A DNA stretch of 64,000 nucleotides from NCBI GenBank assembly GCA_015178975.1, contig WHVD01000189.1, positions 1 through 64,000 on the forward strand, given 5' to 3'. The notes under the pieces were generated by a model that worked only from the letters and a program-made list of their open reading frames with translations, ran no database searches and was not told the DNA's origin. This document shows positions 1-11,407 of this stretch, in pieces; position 1 is the first letter of the stretch; every line of letters begins with the position of its first letter. Made by a program: the position numbers and the translations under genes. Source of the DNA: Hysterangium stoloniferum. Lineage: Eukaryota > Basidiomycota > Agaricomycetes > Hysterangiales > Hysterangiaceae.

Positions 1-700
1 TGATTGGTGTGGCTAATATAGAACCGTCCTCGTTTTGCAGTACAATTCCTTCAACAATCCATTCCTTGCCCTTTAGATCTTCAACAAAAATAGGCACTAG
101 TCTGGCTGACTCTGGATCGATAGTGCAATCCTCCAAGGCTCGCGCGACTCTTTCAGTATGCACACCTTTATCGGGGAGAGAGGTGAGTTTGGATGACTCC
201 TTCTCATGCTTCCCGAAAGGGGCCTTATTGACGGTGAAGGTCAAAGGTTGAGGTTCCTTAGAAGAACTGGCTGGAATAAAACCCTGTCGTCCCGGGAGAA
301 TAAGTCTAGATCCCAACGGCTGATCTCTTAGAGTACCAATTTCATAATTAATATGGAAGTCTTCTCCCAAAAGAATTGGCACCGTCATTCCTCTAACGAC
401 ATAAGTTTCTGCCGCGAACTTCAGTAATGTTCCACTGTCGTCCTCCAGGTAAATGGGAATATTAACATATCCGATAACCTTAGCGTTACCCGTGAGCTGG
501 ATTAGACGTAACTTGAGTCCTTGTTTCAACTTATACATGCCCTGCAGTTCCTTGTAGAATTCCTCCCATATAAGGGAAAGATCCGCTCCCGTGTCCATTC
601 GAATTTTAACGCGTTCGGGTGAATCGGGAGTTCCTACATGACTGAAAACATGGAGCGCTGCAACTCCTATGCTAGAGTAACCACTGGGAGGATCCCGTTT
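1..700 (-). pseudogene. protease region of the A-type element (fossil, partial)
   Basis: Read leftward, this region matches the protease part of chromovirus K at 47.5-48.6 kb almost block for block, including a segment starting IPIYLEDD and the linker segment RVARALEDCTIDPESARLVP. An aspartic protease of the retropepsin type matures the element's own polyprotein. The reading runs off the left edge before reverse transcriptase. Identification rests mainly on similarity to K, whose pol is more complete. Confidence 0.6.
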
Positions 701-3700
701 TCAATAAAGGATCGTAGTATCCTCCTTCATCAGATGACTGGAACGAGGGTATTGGATTCGAGGCCTCTTACTTTCCTTGCGCAGGGACAAGATTACGTTC
801 CTGCATTCACTTCGGCAAGGAACATGCTTCGAAGGGGAATCCAATACTGGATCATCGTTGCTGTCCTCCGAATCCGAATTCTCGTACGGTAGTAAATCGG
901 GGGGGTTCCCAGGATCAAACGGGAACGTGTCAACATCAGCTCCAGGCAAACAGAGTGAATTCGAACTGATTTGTTCGTGAGAATCTCCAGTCTGACAGTA
1001 GTCCTCGGTCAGGCCTTCAAGGTCCTGCCGATGAGCACTCAGCCGGTCTCCTTTTTCGAAGAAATCTGCAGCGAGTATGGATACGTAAGCTTCAGACAGA
1101 AGAGCTTCACCAGTCGTTCTATTTTCCTCCCTCACTAATTTGTCTTCGACATGGGGCGAATAAAGGGAAACAAAAGTCAATTCGTCATCAGAGTTATTTA
1201 CTTGTCCTTGTATAGATAGTCCATGAACCGCTTCATATAACCTTTGCTCCTCAGCTTCCTCCAACATATCCTGTGTGGAGCATTTGTTGATAGAGACATA
1301 ATGAGACATTTTGCCAGCTTGAGGGCAGTCTATCTTAAAATGCTCCGGACTTCCGCATATCCAACATTCCTTGGTGGGTTTGACCGAACTCCTCTTGTTA
1401 CTCCTCTCGAAGAACATTTTTCCGTGACGCTTTCCCTGTTTTGGATCAGCGACGTCTGGAACGGTCCTTCTCGTCGAGCCTCTCTCGTTAGTCTCACTAA
1501 CGAGAATATGGTTAGGTGAAGAGGAGTCGCCGGTGACTCTAAAATCCAATTCTTGACCCTCCGATAACATTACACGCGGTTTCTGGAACCTGTAACGTTC
1601 CCGGTGTGTTTGGACCCAAGCGTTAATCAGAGCTTCTTGCAGGTTATTAGCATAAGTCTGTAAACTCATGATATTATCGATGGGTTGTCCTTGAAGAAGG
1701 TAGAGCCATTCCGTAGGCAGTGTGAGAATGAGTCTGCGTGTCTCATCCCCTCTGTCCTGGTGGAACCTGTACAGGAAACAATAAAGTTTAACTCTCCGTT
1801 GGATATAGTGGACGGGTGTCTCACGATCGTGACCAGCCTGTCGAAATTTCATAGCTTCCCATTCTAAGGCTAAGGATTCATGCCAACGAGTTCCGAGCAA
1901 TCCTTCGATGATACCCCAAAGAAACGACCCATGAGATTGACTGAATTCAGTACGATGCTCACGGTCTAAGGTGCTCCACCAGACCTTAGCATGCCCCTTG
2001 AGTCGTCTTGGCAGAGCAACTCCTAAGATCGCACTCATAGAGTCTGATATCTCCGCGAGACTCATGATATCCATGATATAGTCCAGGGCTTCGGATTGAG
2101 CTCCATCGTATTCAGGGAGATCAGACCATTTGATCTTAAGGTCGTTGGTGTTAAGAGTGACCTTCTTGTCCTTAGGTAAGTCATCAATAAGCGCGCTAGC
2201 TCAAGACCGCATCGGAGTTCGAAAAGGGGTATTAGGCACTCCATTGTGGCGTTCCCCACATCCTGATTTCCCTCCCCCCGGTCTGAAGTATTCGAACTCC
2301 CAGATGAATTGCTAGGGGGTCCTCCTGATGGCAAGAAAGGGTTTGAAGCGATCGGTAGAGAATGGTGGGGACCGTCTGGATTAAGCGATCCTCGACCAGC
2401 AACTGGGCCAGCTATGCCCTCAGTGAATGCTGTGGAGAAGGACGGTTGACCCTTGTTGGCGACTGATCCGTTTCTGAGAGTGGTCACTTCATCCCTGAAG
2501 TTAGGGCTGTTGGAGACTCCCTCAAATGCGACGCGAGAGCGGTGATCTCCCTGGAGAGACGTTAGGCCCGGTTCCATCGCGATTTGTCTCTCGATCTCCA
2601 TTGCGTTCAGACGTCGACACGGCTGGGGTTGATGGAAGGGAGCGCAGACCTCAATCCTCTTCTCCTGAAGGCATTCTATCACTTGCGTCCTCAAGTCCAG
2701 TGGAAAATCCTCCAATATTACGGGACGGTTGAGAGAATGCAGAAAACGAGTATCAGGGGACCCGTTTAAGTTGTGAACGAACGAATTGGTCGTGGAGATA
2801 GGCGAATCAGGGACCTGGATCAAGTCGTTATAGGGGAGGAGTACCTCTAAAACCATCTTATCAAGTCTTCTTTGGTTTCGCTTCAACCGAACCCTTAAAG
2901 TGAGGTATGCCAGCGATAGATTTGGCGTGACTCCATTGAGAGACTCCTCCAACATACGGATGTACATGTACTGGTAGTCAACCTTAGGCACAACATGATC
3001 TCCACCAAGCAGGACATGCAGGATCTGCAACACATCATCATGCGTACGAAGTGCTTCAAGGAACAGAGAAAACACCTCCCGCTTGAGAATTCTTCTTCCT
3101 CCTTCCATAGTAGTCGTCACCTCATTCGACCATTCAGGAATCGATTGGGTCAAATCCTCAAGGTTCCTTGGTCGCGTGAATAAATCCCGTGCCGATAAAA
3201 TCGCTTGATAACACCCTAACCAGACTGCTACAGTCTCCGGTAGAATAGGGTAATCCGTACTGTACTCCTCCACGAAGGGGGTAACCTGATCCTCGGGGAT
3301 TCGATCGGTGTAGTACATATCCCATTTGTAATCGATGGGCTGGGCATAAACCATATGACCTCCGAGGAACTGCTTAAGGATGACCTGTCTCGGAGGGAAT
3401 CTGAGAACGGGCGTGGGTGCTCGATTAGACTCAACGTTAACTCCAGGGGTGTCCAACTGCTTGAGTAATGAGCGTTCCTCAGGTGGATTGGGGGGAATGT
3501 TCATTAATGATCCAGCTACTACTCTGGGGGAATCCTCTGGAGGAGGTGATCCTGGAGGAAGCTGGGGAATGTTCGTAGACGATCCAGCTACTACTCCGGG
3601 GGGAATCCTCCGGAGGAGCTGATCCTTGAAAAGTCGACGAAGACTTCCTCAGGGTGACGTTACGGGGTGGTTCTAGGTTAAAAGATTTTTGACGAGGCAT

Positions 3701-3760
3701 GGAGCTACCCGGCGTTGATGAAGGCCTAGATGTTTGATTCTTGCCCATAGTCATTCGCAT
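701..3760 (-). pseudogene. gag of A-type Ty3/gypsy element (fossil)
   Basis: Two long minus-strand open stretches (3504-2062 and 2074-701) plus a short leader stretch from 3760 cover the gag gene. The middle part has the helical, Trp- and Arg-rich character of a retrotransposon capsid, for example KVWWSTLDREHRTEF and LFTRPRNLEDLTQSIP. Near 1366-1325 lies a CCHC zinc knuckle, CWICGSPEHFKIDC, spaced C-x2-C-x4-H-x4-C, the usual RNA-binding nucleocapsid motif. An acidic tail follows. The leader encodes a short Ser/Pro-rich repeat seen twice. The product would have formed the particle shell of the element; this copy is broken. Confidence 0.75.
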
Positions 3761-3830
3761 GTTCAGGTCTTAGTAGTCAAATAATAAGTTTTTCCTCGTA
3801 GGAAAAGAACGGTCCGGCTCGGATCACCAC

Positions 3831-4474
3831 TGTGAAGAGTCGATAGATTCTGACCGTTTGATATATGAAGAATAGTGTCTATTCAACTACTATTAGCAGA
3901 TATTGACCGTACAGTATAATACCGTAGATTACCAGACAAGCTGTGCTAGTAAGAAGACACACTATGCGTCACAAGAGCAACTGTACAGTTGCTCTTGATG
4001 GCTAGAATGAATGAATGAAAGAGTTGACCTTCACGGTACAACTCCTAGCTAGATGTAGAATAGATAATCAACGCGAAGCTGAATATCTAGAGTAAAGAAA
4101 TAATAGCGCGAGTCGACTATAATGTCGACTAGCGCAAAGACCTTAGATTGGAACTCGACCTTCATGGTTCGAGTCCAAAGTACGTTAGTATGCAAGAGAA
4201 TACTACCTTTAAGGGTAGTTGAAACGTTACCCTTGACACCTCTCGCTATTCGACGTCTGGGTCGTTTACGAGGTGGTGTCTGCTGGGTAAAAGTTGTCTG
4301 TCTCTTTTGGCGCCGAGAGCGCCCATATGTATACACAAAGCTTTGAACTACAAAATCAAGGTGTGCTCGAAATATAGAAAGAATATAAAGAAAGAAAATA
4401 AAAGGTAAATAATAAAGTACTATAATCCAGTTATTATTCCTTAGTCCAGGTATGCATATATGCATACCCCTTAC
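3831..4474 (-). repeat. LTR, type A (5' LTR of the minus-strand element)
   Basis: A 644-base LTR. On the plus strand it starts TGTGAAGAGTCGATAG and ends GCATACCCCTTACA. It matches the solo copy at 12621-13256. Next to its inner end the minus strand reads TGGTGATCCGAGCC, a plausible primer binding site. It contains a block around GGCGCCGAGAGCGCCC that recurs in type H LTRs. Confidence 0.8.
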
Positions 4475-5630
4475 AGCATGTCACCTGACCCTCTTGTCAC
4501 CTCCCACTCTACTCCGACACCTTTGGTCCCTGCGGTGTTGAACACTCCCCTCATTTCCTTGACAACATGGAGTCCACCACCCGCCTCTCCCTACTCCCCT
4601 TGCGTTTCTCTGGGAAGCCCCATTCAGCATCCTAACGATACATCAATGGATATTGATCACCCTATCCCGGAGGTTCTCGCAATGCCTATGGAGGAAGTTC
4701 TCGAGGTGCCTCTCTCAGCCACAGATGTCTCCAAGGAACCCCCCCCGGCAATGGAAGTCTTCGAGGAGCCTCCCCCCCTTAAGCGAAAAAGCAAAAGGGA
4801 AACAAAGAACCGATATTCAGGCCGACGAGCCCCTTGTCATTGACCCCCCCCCAGCCCACCCCATTTGCAGCCCCCCGCCGCAGCCGTCCTCTCCCCTCCA
4901 CTCTGAGGATATGGCTGGCCCCTCCCGTCCCTTCCAGTCAAGTTGGATGTGCGTGTCCATTAATTACCCCTCCGACATCTTCACTGTGGGACACACATTA
5001 ACGCGACTGGGACCAACCCTGCGGCACCCCCTTCTTAAAAGGCATATCCAGGGGTATAGCGGGTCTCTCATGTTGTCGGACCGCATGAGTGCATTTTATT
5101 TATGCGTCAATGACCCTAAGGAACAGCTGCATTTAGCGGAGGATATCGAATGGGTGGAACTCTCCATGTTTTGGTCCTTACTTGTCAACTCTTCTTGTGT
5201 TCTTCCTGACCACACACCAACCCACTCTGCAGTGGACCTCATTGACTTGTTGGAGCAACTGTTGCCGGATTCGGACACCTCAAGAGGAATCCCCCCTGGG
5301 GGAGACATGAGCTCCACACCGCTCATCACTCCTACCCCGCCATCACTACACCCTCGACCCCCTCTCATTGCCCGTATTACTGACGCTTCCGCTGATCGCG
5401 TTCACGCCATAATTCGAATGCGCCAGAAGGCCTACGGTCATTGGGTCTTGTCGATCCAAAAACTGGATGGGTTGACATCCGCCAATGACGCTTCGAAGCG
5501 GGAGGACATTGCTCTTTCCTTTCGTGCCAAGCATCTCGCCTGGGGCAACGCTATCCTACACCTTGGGGGTTCATCGCAGGACGCATGGGGAGGAGTTCCA
5601 AGCGTCCTTCGACATCTTCTTTGACATAGC
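4475..5630 (+). pseudogene. Accessory 3' reading frame of E-type chromovirus, copy 1 (fossil, unknown product)
   Basis: A long coding stretch, disturbed in places, upstream of the 3' LTR. The N-terminal part is Pro/Ser-rich with repeated units of the type PPAMEVFEEPPP. A better conserved part follows (from about 4940) with segments MCVSINYPSDIFTVG, LSDRMSAFYLCVNDPKEQ, EDIEWVELSMFWSLL and a C-terminal HLAWGNAILHLGGSSQDAWG. No known domain was recognised, and no signal peptide or membrane segment is seen, so it does not look like an envelope protein. The copy at 53519-54781 differs mostly at synonymous positions, so the frame was once under protein-level selection. Confidence 0.6.
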
Positions 5631-5649
5631 TCTTCGACCTGGGGGGCAC

Positions 5650-6277
5650 TGTGAGAGGTATGGCAAAATACACTCAGGAAATATAGTCTGATGAGCTCTT
5701 ACTATATCTCCTTTATTATTTCTATTTTCTCTCTTTTATTATATCTATAATTAGTTCGATGACCTATGTATGCGGTATATTGACTCTTGTGGGTGCACAC
5801 ATGCCAGACTTATATATTCTAGCGCCCGTAGTTTAGAACTCAGACACTTTTACACCGCAACCACGACTTACCCAGACACCTGTTAGTGTCCTGTAAGTTG
5901 TGATTGGTGTATCGTCTCGACCGTCACAGATGGGCTTTAGCTATTCATTCAATCTGAGTTTCGAACTGTACCAGTCAAAACTCAATCCTTATCTCAACCC
6001 GCATGGACTACATCCACGCTACTCTATTATTCGACTCTCTAACTACTCTACTTGCACTCGAGCAGTCGTCCAGAATCGCACTTACAGTTGATTCTACTTA
6101 TTCGTTCTAGCTATCTACCATACTTTAGATAGCTACTTCTCTCTACCATATTGAACTAAGTAGTCAATATGTGTTTGGTCTGTATTAGACTTAGACAGTC
6201 AATACATTGTGGTATTGTACCTAAATGGTCGATATTCTTCGTATATAGAACGGTTAGAACTTCTACCACTCTTCACA
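5650..6277 (+). repeat. LTR, type E (copy E1, 3' LTR)
   Basis: A 628-base LTR running from TGTGAGAGGTATGGC to CCACTCTTCACA. It follows a purine tract and the accessory frame, so it is a 3' LTR rather than a solo copy. Relatives: 20228-20861 (minus), 28102-28731 and 54807-55217. Confidence 0.85.
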
Positions 6278-6524
6278 ACTAGATCCGTAGAATGCCATTG
6301 TGCACAGACCAGTGCACAGACCATGTACGTAGTATATAGTTAGTCTAGCTGAGGAGTAGGATCCTCATCTAGAAGCCTAGCAATATCACCAGTTTAATAC
6401 CTACACCACTCTACTCTTAGTGGCTATGCTCCCCAGTGTAGAGAGTCCTCGCACTGTGATCTCCAGGCTTGTAGATCTCCTCGAACAATATCCTTAAGTA
6501 CAGTGTAAGACCAAACCTACCCAA
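6278..6524. other. Sequence without visible genes
   Basis: About 250 bases between the E1 LTR and the tRNA-like sequence. No open frame or repeat was recognised. Confidence 0.4.
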
Positions 6525-6596
6525 GGTCAGATGGTGTAGTGGTTAACACCTTTGTTATGTAATCAAGAGATCCTGGGTTCAATCCCCAGTCTGGCC
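6525..6596 (+). tRNA. tRNA-like sequence 1 (probably pseudo-tRNA or SINE head)
   Basis: A 72-base cloverleaf can be folded. The acceptor arm GGTCAGA/TCTGGCC has seven pairs, the D arm is GTGT/ACAC, and the T arm CTGGG-TTCAATC-CCCAG is perfect. A-box and B-box promoter elements are therefore intact. The anticodon arm is weaker, with one mismatch and a wobble pair. The loop TATGTAA puts TGT at the anticodon position (Thr) but has A where the near-universal U33 should be. That argues against a working tRNA. The 3' flank (TTCATTTTCTACA...) resembles that of tRNA-like sequence 3. Confidence 0.45.
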
Positions 6597-6660
6597 ATTC
6601 ATTTTCTACATTACTTATGTTTTCTAACATCAAAGAGCAGAGAGGACTAATGTAGAAGGC

Positions 6661-6790
6661 TGGGAGGCCATACATACTTAACAGGGAGTCCAGTTCTAGA
6701 GATAAGTGGAGCTTGGTTTCAACTTATGTGTGGCACCCTTCCATGAATTGTCTGAGGTGCTCCAGTATTTCAAACAAGCAATAAGTACAC
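6661..6790 (-). repeat. Partial D-type LTR, reverse orientation
   Basis: Contains GGAGCTTGGTTTCAACTTATGTG and GCTCCAGTATTTCAAACA, the reverse complement of the 3' third of the D-type LTR that begins just downstream. Both ends are missing. Confidence 0.55.
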
Positions 6791-6803
6791 TTTAGACTAA
6801 AGT

Positions 6804-7498
6804 TGTTAGGATCCTATCATTTCAGGCCCCCACAACTTGTTTTTACCCTCATAACCCTCTGGCACCCCACTATTGGTATCCTGACCACAGTGTCACTGCC
6901 TGTGGTGCCCCCAACACCTGTCCTGCTTTTGGGCCATCTCATTCTGTCTCCATTAAGATGTGTATGTGTTATTTGCCACCTCACAAGCTTTAGAATGCTT
7001 GTGTTTCATCACATTTAGTTTTAGTTTGATCTTTCCCCTTTTCCCACTTCCTTTGACCTGTCATGATTTCTTGCTTTCTTGATTGGCCTTCTGACCATCC
7101 ATCATACATACATACTTTTGTATAAAAACTCCCTCATGTATGCTATAGTTCTCTAGCTTGAATATCAACTTATATTACCCTCCTCTTGATTAAATTCCCC
7201 TTTACTCTTCCCTTAATACTCTCAAAGATGTTGTCAACAAGCTGCAACTCTGACTCACATGACTCCTAGTATTTTGGCCCTCCAGTTGATTGAGCTAAGT
7301 GTTGTCTTTAATCTCCATCATACTATCCACTCTGTTTGAAATACTGGAGCACCTTAACAGTTCATGCAAAGGCACAACACATAAGTTGAAGCCAAGCTCC
7401 ACTTGTTTTATAGAGTCAGACCTCCCAACTAGTATGATTTTGATCATCAGCCCTCCAACATAGATACCCTTTGCCCCCTTTGCCCTTAGATCTTAACA
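6804..7498 (+). repeat. LTR, type D (copy D1)
   Basis: A 695-base LTR from TGTTAGGATCCTATC to TAGATCTTAACA. No target duplication flanks it, as expected for a 5' LTR joined to internal sequence. It has the shared block CATAAGTTGAAGCCAAG near 7383. Confidence 0.75.
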
Positions 7499-8196
7499 GT
7501 ATATTTGAACTCAAGCTTGCAAACTGTTATTCTCTAGTCATGGTCAACTGAAACCTCATCAACTCAAGATGAGAAGCTATCAGAAGGGTTACACTCTATA
7601 CCACTCATCAACAATATGTAGGATCCCCATTAATGACACTCCTGGACAACTGTATGTCTCAAACATGTGAACCTTGGTGAGCCTGCCACAGCCTCTCCTG
7701 GTTCCCCCAAGTCCCAGTGGTAGTATTTTCCAACATACACCATCTCCTCCCCCATTGATTCACACAATCCACAACAACTCTTATCACAGTAGTTGCCCCA
7801 GCAGTGGCCCACCTAGCTCTCATAGCAGTTCCTCCCAGCTCATACCACAGTTTTGGTGGCAGACCTCCAAGTTCCCACCATAGTTCCCACCACAGCTCTC
7901 ATCATTCTGGCAATAATTTGGCAGGCACATCTCATGGTTCCACACTGATTCCCAAACCAAGTCTCAGGACAGCACTCAAAGTGCTTACCACTTTTCTTGA
8001 AAACAATTGAGGGAAGGCCACCAGGTGTGCAAAGGTTAAGGAACCTGATGTTTTTCATGGAACCAACACTTCAAAGTTGTGGCCATTCCTCATGCAATCC
8101 AACCTCAACTTAAATGACTGGCCTGATGAATTCACCACTGACAGAAGTAAGGTTATATCACCTTATCATTTTTTCAGGGCACCACCATGAATTGAT

Positions 8197-8880
8197 TTGA
8201 ACCAGCACTCAACAACCTTGACAATTATCATCCCAGCTGGCTCAACAACTACTCATCCTGTCATAGAACTCAGACTCAATTTTGGGCTCCATGATGCTGT
8301 CAGTGACACCAAAGCTACTTTGGCCAATATTAAAATGAAGCATAGTTGGCAGATCACCAAATATATCATCCAGTTCAACTCTCTCATAATTCTCATTGAT
8401 TGGGGTGATTCTGCTCTGTGCCATAGGTTCTATTCCAGTCTCCCATTTCATCTTAAGAATGACACTTGTCAAGACAATGGCAAGCCAACCACTCTCATTG
8501 ATATGTGCACCAAGGTTCAGCAATGTGGTACTCACTATTGGGAGCAGCATGCTGAGGTGAATCATGGAACATCTTCAGACCACCTGGCAAAAGGCAGCCA
8601 AGATAGTGAACAGGCATTCTCATCTACTGGCAACAATAACAATACTGGTTAACACTCCTCAAAGAAGTCCAAGAAAAAAAACAGGACCAACTCAACCTCC
8701 AATGACACTGCAGCCTCTTGCAGTAATACTGGCACCTCCACAGCCAAGCCTAAAGATGATCTGAGTACCAAGCTTGGCATAAATGATAAACTGACACCTG
8801 AGGAGAAACAGTGATAAAAGGACAATGACCCCTGCCTTTGGTGTGGCACCCTAGGCCATATGGCAAACAAATGTCCTTTA
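8197..8880 (+). pseudogene. gag of D1 with CCHC knuckle (fossil)
   Basis: The open stretch 8197-8652 encodes a capsid-like segment (RFYSSLPFHLKND, then a basic and polar tail). Downstream at 8833-8874 is the knuckle CLWCGTLGHMANKC, spaced C-x2-C-x4-H-x4-C. Together these are the capsid and nucleocapsid parts of a gypsy gag. The copy is degraded. Confidence 0.6.
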
Positions 8881-9208
8881 AACAACACCAAGGCTCATGC
8901 TGCCAAGGCTGAACAGCCTTCAGAGACACTGACATTGGTAACTGAGTCAAAAACAGCATAAGCAACCCCTTGGACCCCCACACTGGCCAAGTATTTGTGT
9001 GGATCCTGTGTGACAATGGTTTTCTGACCAGCCACACATCCACTCTTTTTAAGCTCTGAGCCATTCTTGTTTCCTTGTTTTTAGCACTTTGTCCTTTTTA
9101 GTGTTAGCATCAGCTCAACCAGTTGACCCAGTCTTCCTCAAGACTCCTTGATAACACTATCAACAGTGTTGTCACTCACTCAAAAGACCATTTCAGTCAC
9201 CCTTTCTG

Positions 9209-9946
9209 TGTTAGGATCCCATCGTTTCAGACCCCCACAGTCTGCTTTAGGCTCAAAACCCTCCATTGACTCACTATCAGTACCCCCACCCAAGTTATCA
9301 CCACTTATGGCATCCCTGACACTTGTTTCATTATAGTAGCTAACCTTTTTAGCTTTCCATTCCATCTCCATCCTGTTCACTCCCCTGTCACCATCTCCCT
9401 TTACACATCTCACTTGTCACCTCAGACACCTTTAGTATAGTCTAGTACCTTATATTTAGTCTTCCCACCTTGTCATCGACTTCTTATGATCTGTTTCAAC
9501 TTTTGCTTCCTTGATCTGCCCTCTGGTCATCCATCCCATTATAGTATAAAATCTTCTTCATGTATACTACGGTTCTTTAGTTTGCAAATCAACTTAGATT
9601 ACCCCCTATTAGTTCTCAGTCCCTTTCCTGCCTTCTCAATACCCTTGAAGACATTTTCAGCAAGCTGTGAACTCTTACTTTACAACTCTTAGTATTTTGG
9701 TCCCCTGGCTGATTGATTAAGTGTTGAACTTCATCTCTATTGTACTATCTGCTCTGTTTTAAATACTGTAGCACCCTAACAGTTAATACAAGGGCACAAC
9801 ACATAAGTTGAAGCCAAGCTCCACTACATTTATAGTGTCAGACCTCCCAACTAGTACAATCTCTATCATTGGCCCTCCAATTAGCTCATTTCCAATCATT
9901 GGACCCCTGACTTAGAGCCTTTCCCCTTTTAGCTTAGATCTTAATA
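9209..9946 (+). repeat. LTR, type D (copy D2)
   Basis: A 738-base LTR starting TGTTAGGATCCCATCG and ending at TAGATCTTAATA, the position equivalent to the end of D1. The sequence after it matches the start of the D1 internal region. Confidence 0.7.
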
Positions 9947-10208
9947 GTATTTTCAAACTCAAGCTCATGAACTGTCATCTTCTAACAATGAACCCTTCTG
10001 ACTCAAGACAAGAAACCATCAGAAGGATTACTCTTTATACTACTGATCAACAGTTTGTCAGATCCCCACTGACATCCCTCCCAGACTACAGTATGTCTCC
10101 AACACTCAGACCCCAGCAAGCCCACCAAGGCCTCTTCCAGTTTCCCTGAGTCCTGGTGGAAGTGTTTTCCAGCATTTCTTACCACCTCCTGCATCAGTCC
10201 ACACAATC

Positions 10209-10460
10209 TGTTAAAGGTATAGAAAAGAATTGACCCAGCCTGGGATTGAACCAAGGACCTCTGGCTTTATATAAGCAGTGCTCTTAACCACTGAGCTACT
10301 GGACCTATTGGTCTAGTGAGATATTATGGATTATATATACATATTCTATATAAGTCCTTCTGATGCTACCTTGGGACTTATACAGTCACATCTGGACTGA
10401 TGCCAACTAGGGACTTATAACAGCTTGGACATTCTAATAGATATTGTATTTCCAAATCTA
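10209..10460 (-). mobile_element. tRNA-bearing short element (SINE-like), 252 bp
   Basis: An insertion with an exact 8-base duplication ACACAATC (10201-10208 and 10461-10468). The matching stretch of D1 (TTCACACAATCCACAACAAC) is uninterrupted and defines the empty site. Read on the minus strand the element is about 155 bases of A/T-rich sequence, then a tRNA-like segment (10305-10232), then a tail of about 23 bases. No terminal inverted repeats and no coding capacity. An 8-base duplication also fits hAT transposons, but the ends are not inverted repeats, so a retroposed tRNA-derived element is preferred. Confidence 0.55.
10232..10305 (-). tRNA. tRNA-like sequence 2 inside the short element
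   Basis: On the minus strand it folds as acceptor GGTCCAG/CTGGGTC (seven pairs, two wobble), D arm GCTC/GAGC with loop AGTGGTTAA, and T arm CTTGG-TTCAATC-CCAGG. The anticodon arm is irregular (CTGCT TATATAA then AGCCAG, one extra base), giving TAT (Ile) by position, again without U33. Internal promoter boxes look intact. More likely the RNA polymerase III head of a SINE than a functional tRNA. Confidence 0.45.
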
Positions 10461-11003
10461 ACACAATCCACAACAGTTCACATCACATGTAGTAACCATC
10501 CTAGCAGTGACCCATCTAGCTCTCACAGCAGTGGTCCTGCCAGTTCTCACCACAGTTTTGGTGGTGGACCCCTGAGTTCCCATCATAGTTCTCATCACAG
10601 CTCATACCCCAGTTCTTATCATGGCATTCTGGGTGGTGGACCTCCAAATTCACACCACAGCTCACACCCCATTCCAATCCCTCTGGCAATAGTTCAGCAG
10701 GTACTTCTCACAGTTCCATAATAATTCCTGAACCTAGTCTTAGGACAGCACTTTTTTTAATTTTTCATCACACCAACTTACATATGGCTAGATGATGGGA
10801 TGTCTGCCTTAAGAGGGGACCAGTGATCATGCACCCAACAACCAGCATATCAGACCCCCGATGCTTTGTCAACCACCAGTCTTCTAGTTCTCTTGACAAT
10901 TCTTCATGCACTATCAGATACCCAATAGAATCAAAACTCAAGAACAACACCTGCAGAGAACACCCTGATATTTCCTTTTTTTTTTTTGGATCTCTGTTCT
11001 CAG

Positions 11004-11407
11004 TGTGAAAAGTGGTAGAAGTTCTGACCGTTCTATATACGAAGAAATGAGTAGAATGGGAAGAATGATGATTCGAGTGGAGGCCTCAACTGCTATAGTT
11101 TGAGGTCTGAAGTGTTCGATAGCTCAGATAATGCTACCTATGTGGTAGGTGACATGTTACCCTGATCACCGCTCGCTGTAGACCTAGCTTATGTCTTATG
11201 AGTGGTGGTGCTTGGGTAAAAGTGTGTCTGAGTTCTATTTGGTGCCGAGTGCACCCACAAGTATACATAGAGCTTTGAACTAATGAAATGGTACAATATT
11301 CGAAGAATATAAAAGATAGAAAAATATGAATAAAATGTGTAAAATATAAATAAAATAAAAGGAGTGTTTTACCACAATGAAACTGTGGTAAAAGCATACT
11401 CCTCACA
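11004..11407 (-). repeat. Solo LTR, type H (copy H3)
   Basis: 404 bases, plus-strand ends TGTGAAAAGTGG and CATACTCCTCACA, flanked by the perfect 5-base duplication CTCAG (10999-11003 and 11408-11412). It is inserted in the D2 remnant. Confidence 0.9.

Larger units (their letters stand above)
1..4474 (-). mobile_element. Ty3/gypsy chromovirus-type retrotransposon, A-type LTR, cut by window edge
   Basis: A degraded LTR retrotransposon reads leftward. Parts in its own order are the 5' LTR (4474-3831), a leader, gag (about 3760-701), and the start of pol (700-1) with a protease region and the linker to reverse transcriptase. The rest lies outside the window. The gag and protease regions are clearly related to chromovirus K at 44.9-52 kb: both carry the segment beginning MSHYVSINKCSTQ. 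The element sits in the accessory frame of an E-type element. It is an old, broken copy with a few breaks in the visible part. Family assignment rests on the CCHC knuckle, protease region and match to K. Confidence 0.8.
4475..6277 (+). mobile_element. 3' end of an E-type gypsy element (accessory frame plus 3' LTR)
   Basis: Plus-strand remnant interrupted on its left by the A-type element. It holds the last accessory reading frame (4475-5630), a purine-rich tract just before the LTR (CTGGGGGGCAC, 5639-5649), and the E-type LTR (5650-6277). The same order of accessory frame, purine tract and E LTR occurs at the 3' end of chromovirus K (53.5-55.2 kb), which shows that the frame belongs to the retroelement. 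Confidence 0.7.
6804..9208 (+). mobile_element. Ty3/gypsy element remnant D1 (5' LTR plus gag region)
   Basis: Plus-strand remnant with a 5' LTR (6804-7498), a Ser/His-rich leader (about 7630-8010), a gag core (8197-8652), a CCHC knuckle (8833-8874) and a short stretch beyond it, ending where a second D-type LTR starts at 9209. The gag core (ITKYIIQFNSL, WGDSALCHRFYSSLP) resembles the fungal gypsy gag type with a YIVEFN...WGDSAL signature. Pol is missing. Broken, several breaks, moderately old. Confidence 0.65.

Noticed and set aside
4049-4465. Minus-strand 138-codon frame inside LTR A
   Set aside because: It spans LTR sequence, does not match the homologous frame in the other A copy, and has no protein features beyond chance.
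6525-6596. Functional tRNA-Thr(TGT)
   Set aside because: No U at position 33 and a mismatched anticodon arm; two similar sequences lie in mobile insertions.
10209-10460. hAT-type MITE because of the 8-base duplication
   Set aside because: The ends TGTTAAAGG and AAATCTA are not inverted repeats, and a tRNA-like segment with polymerase III boxes is present.
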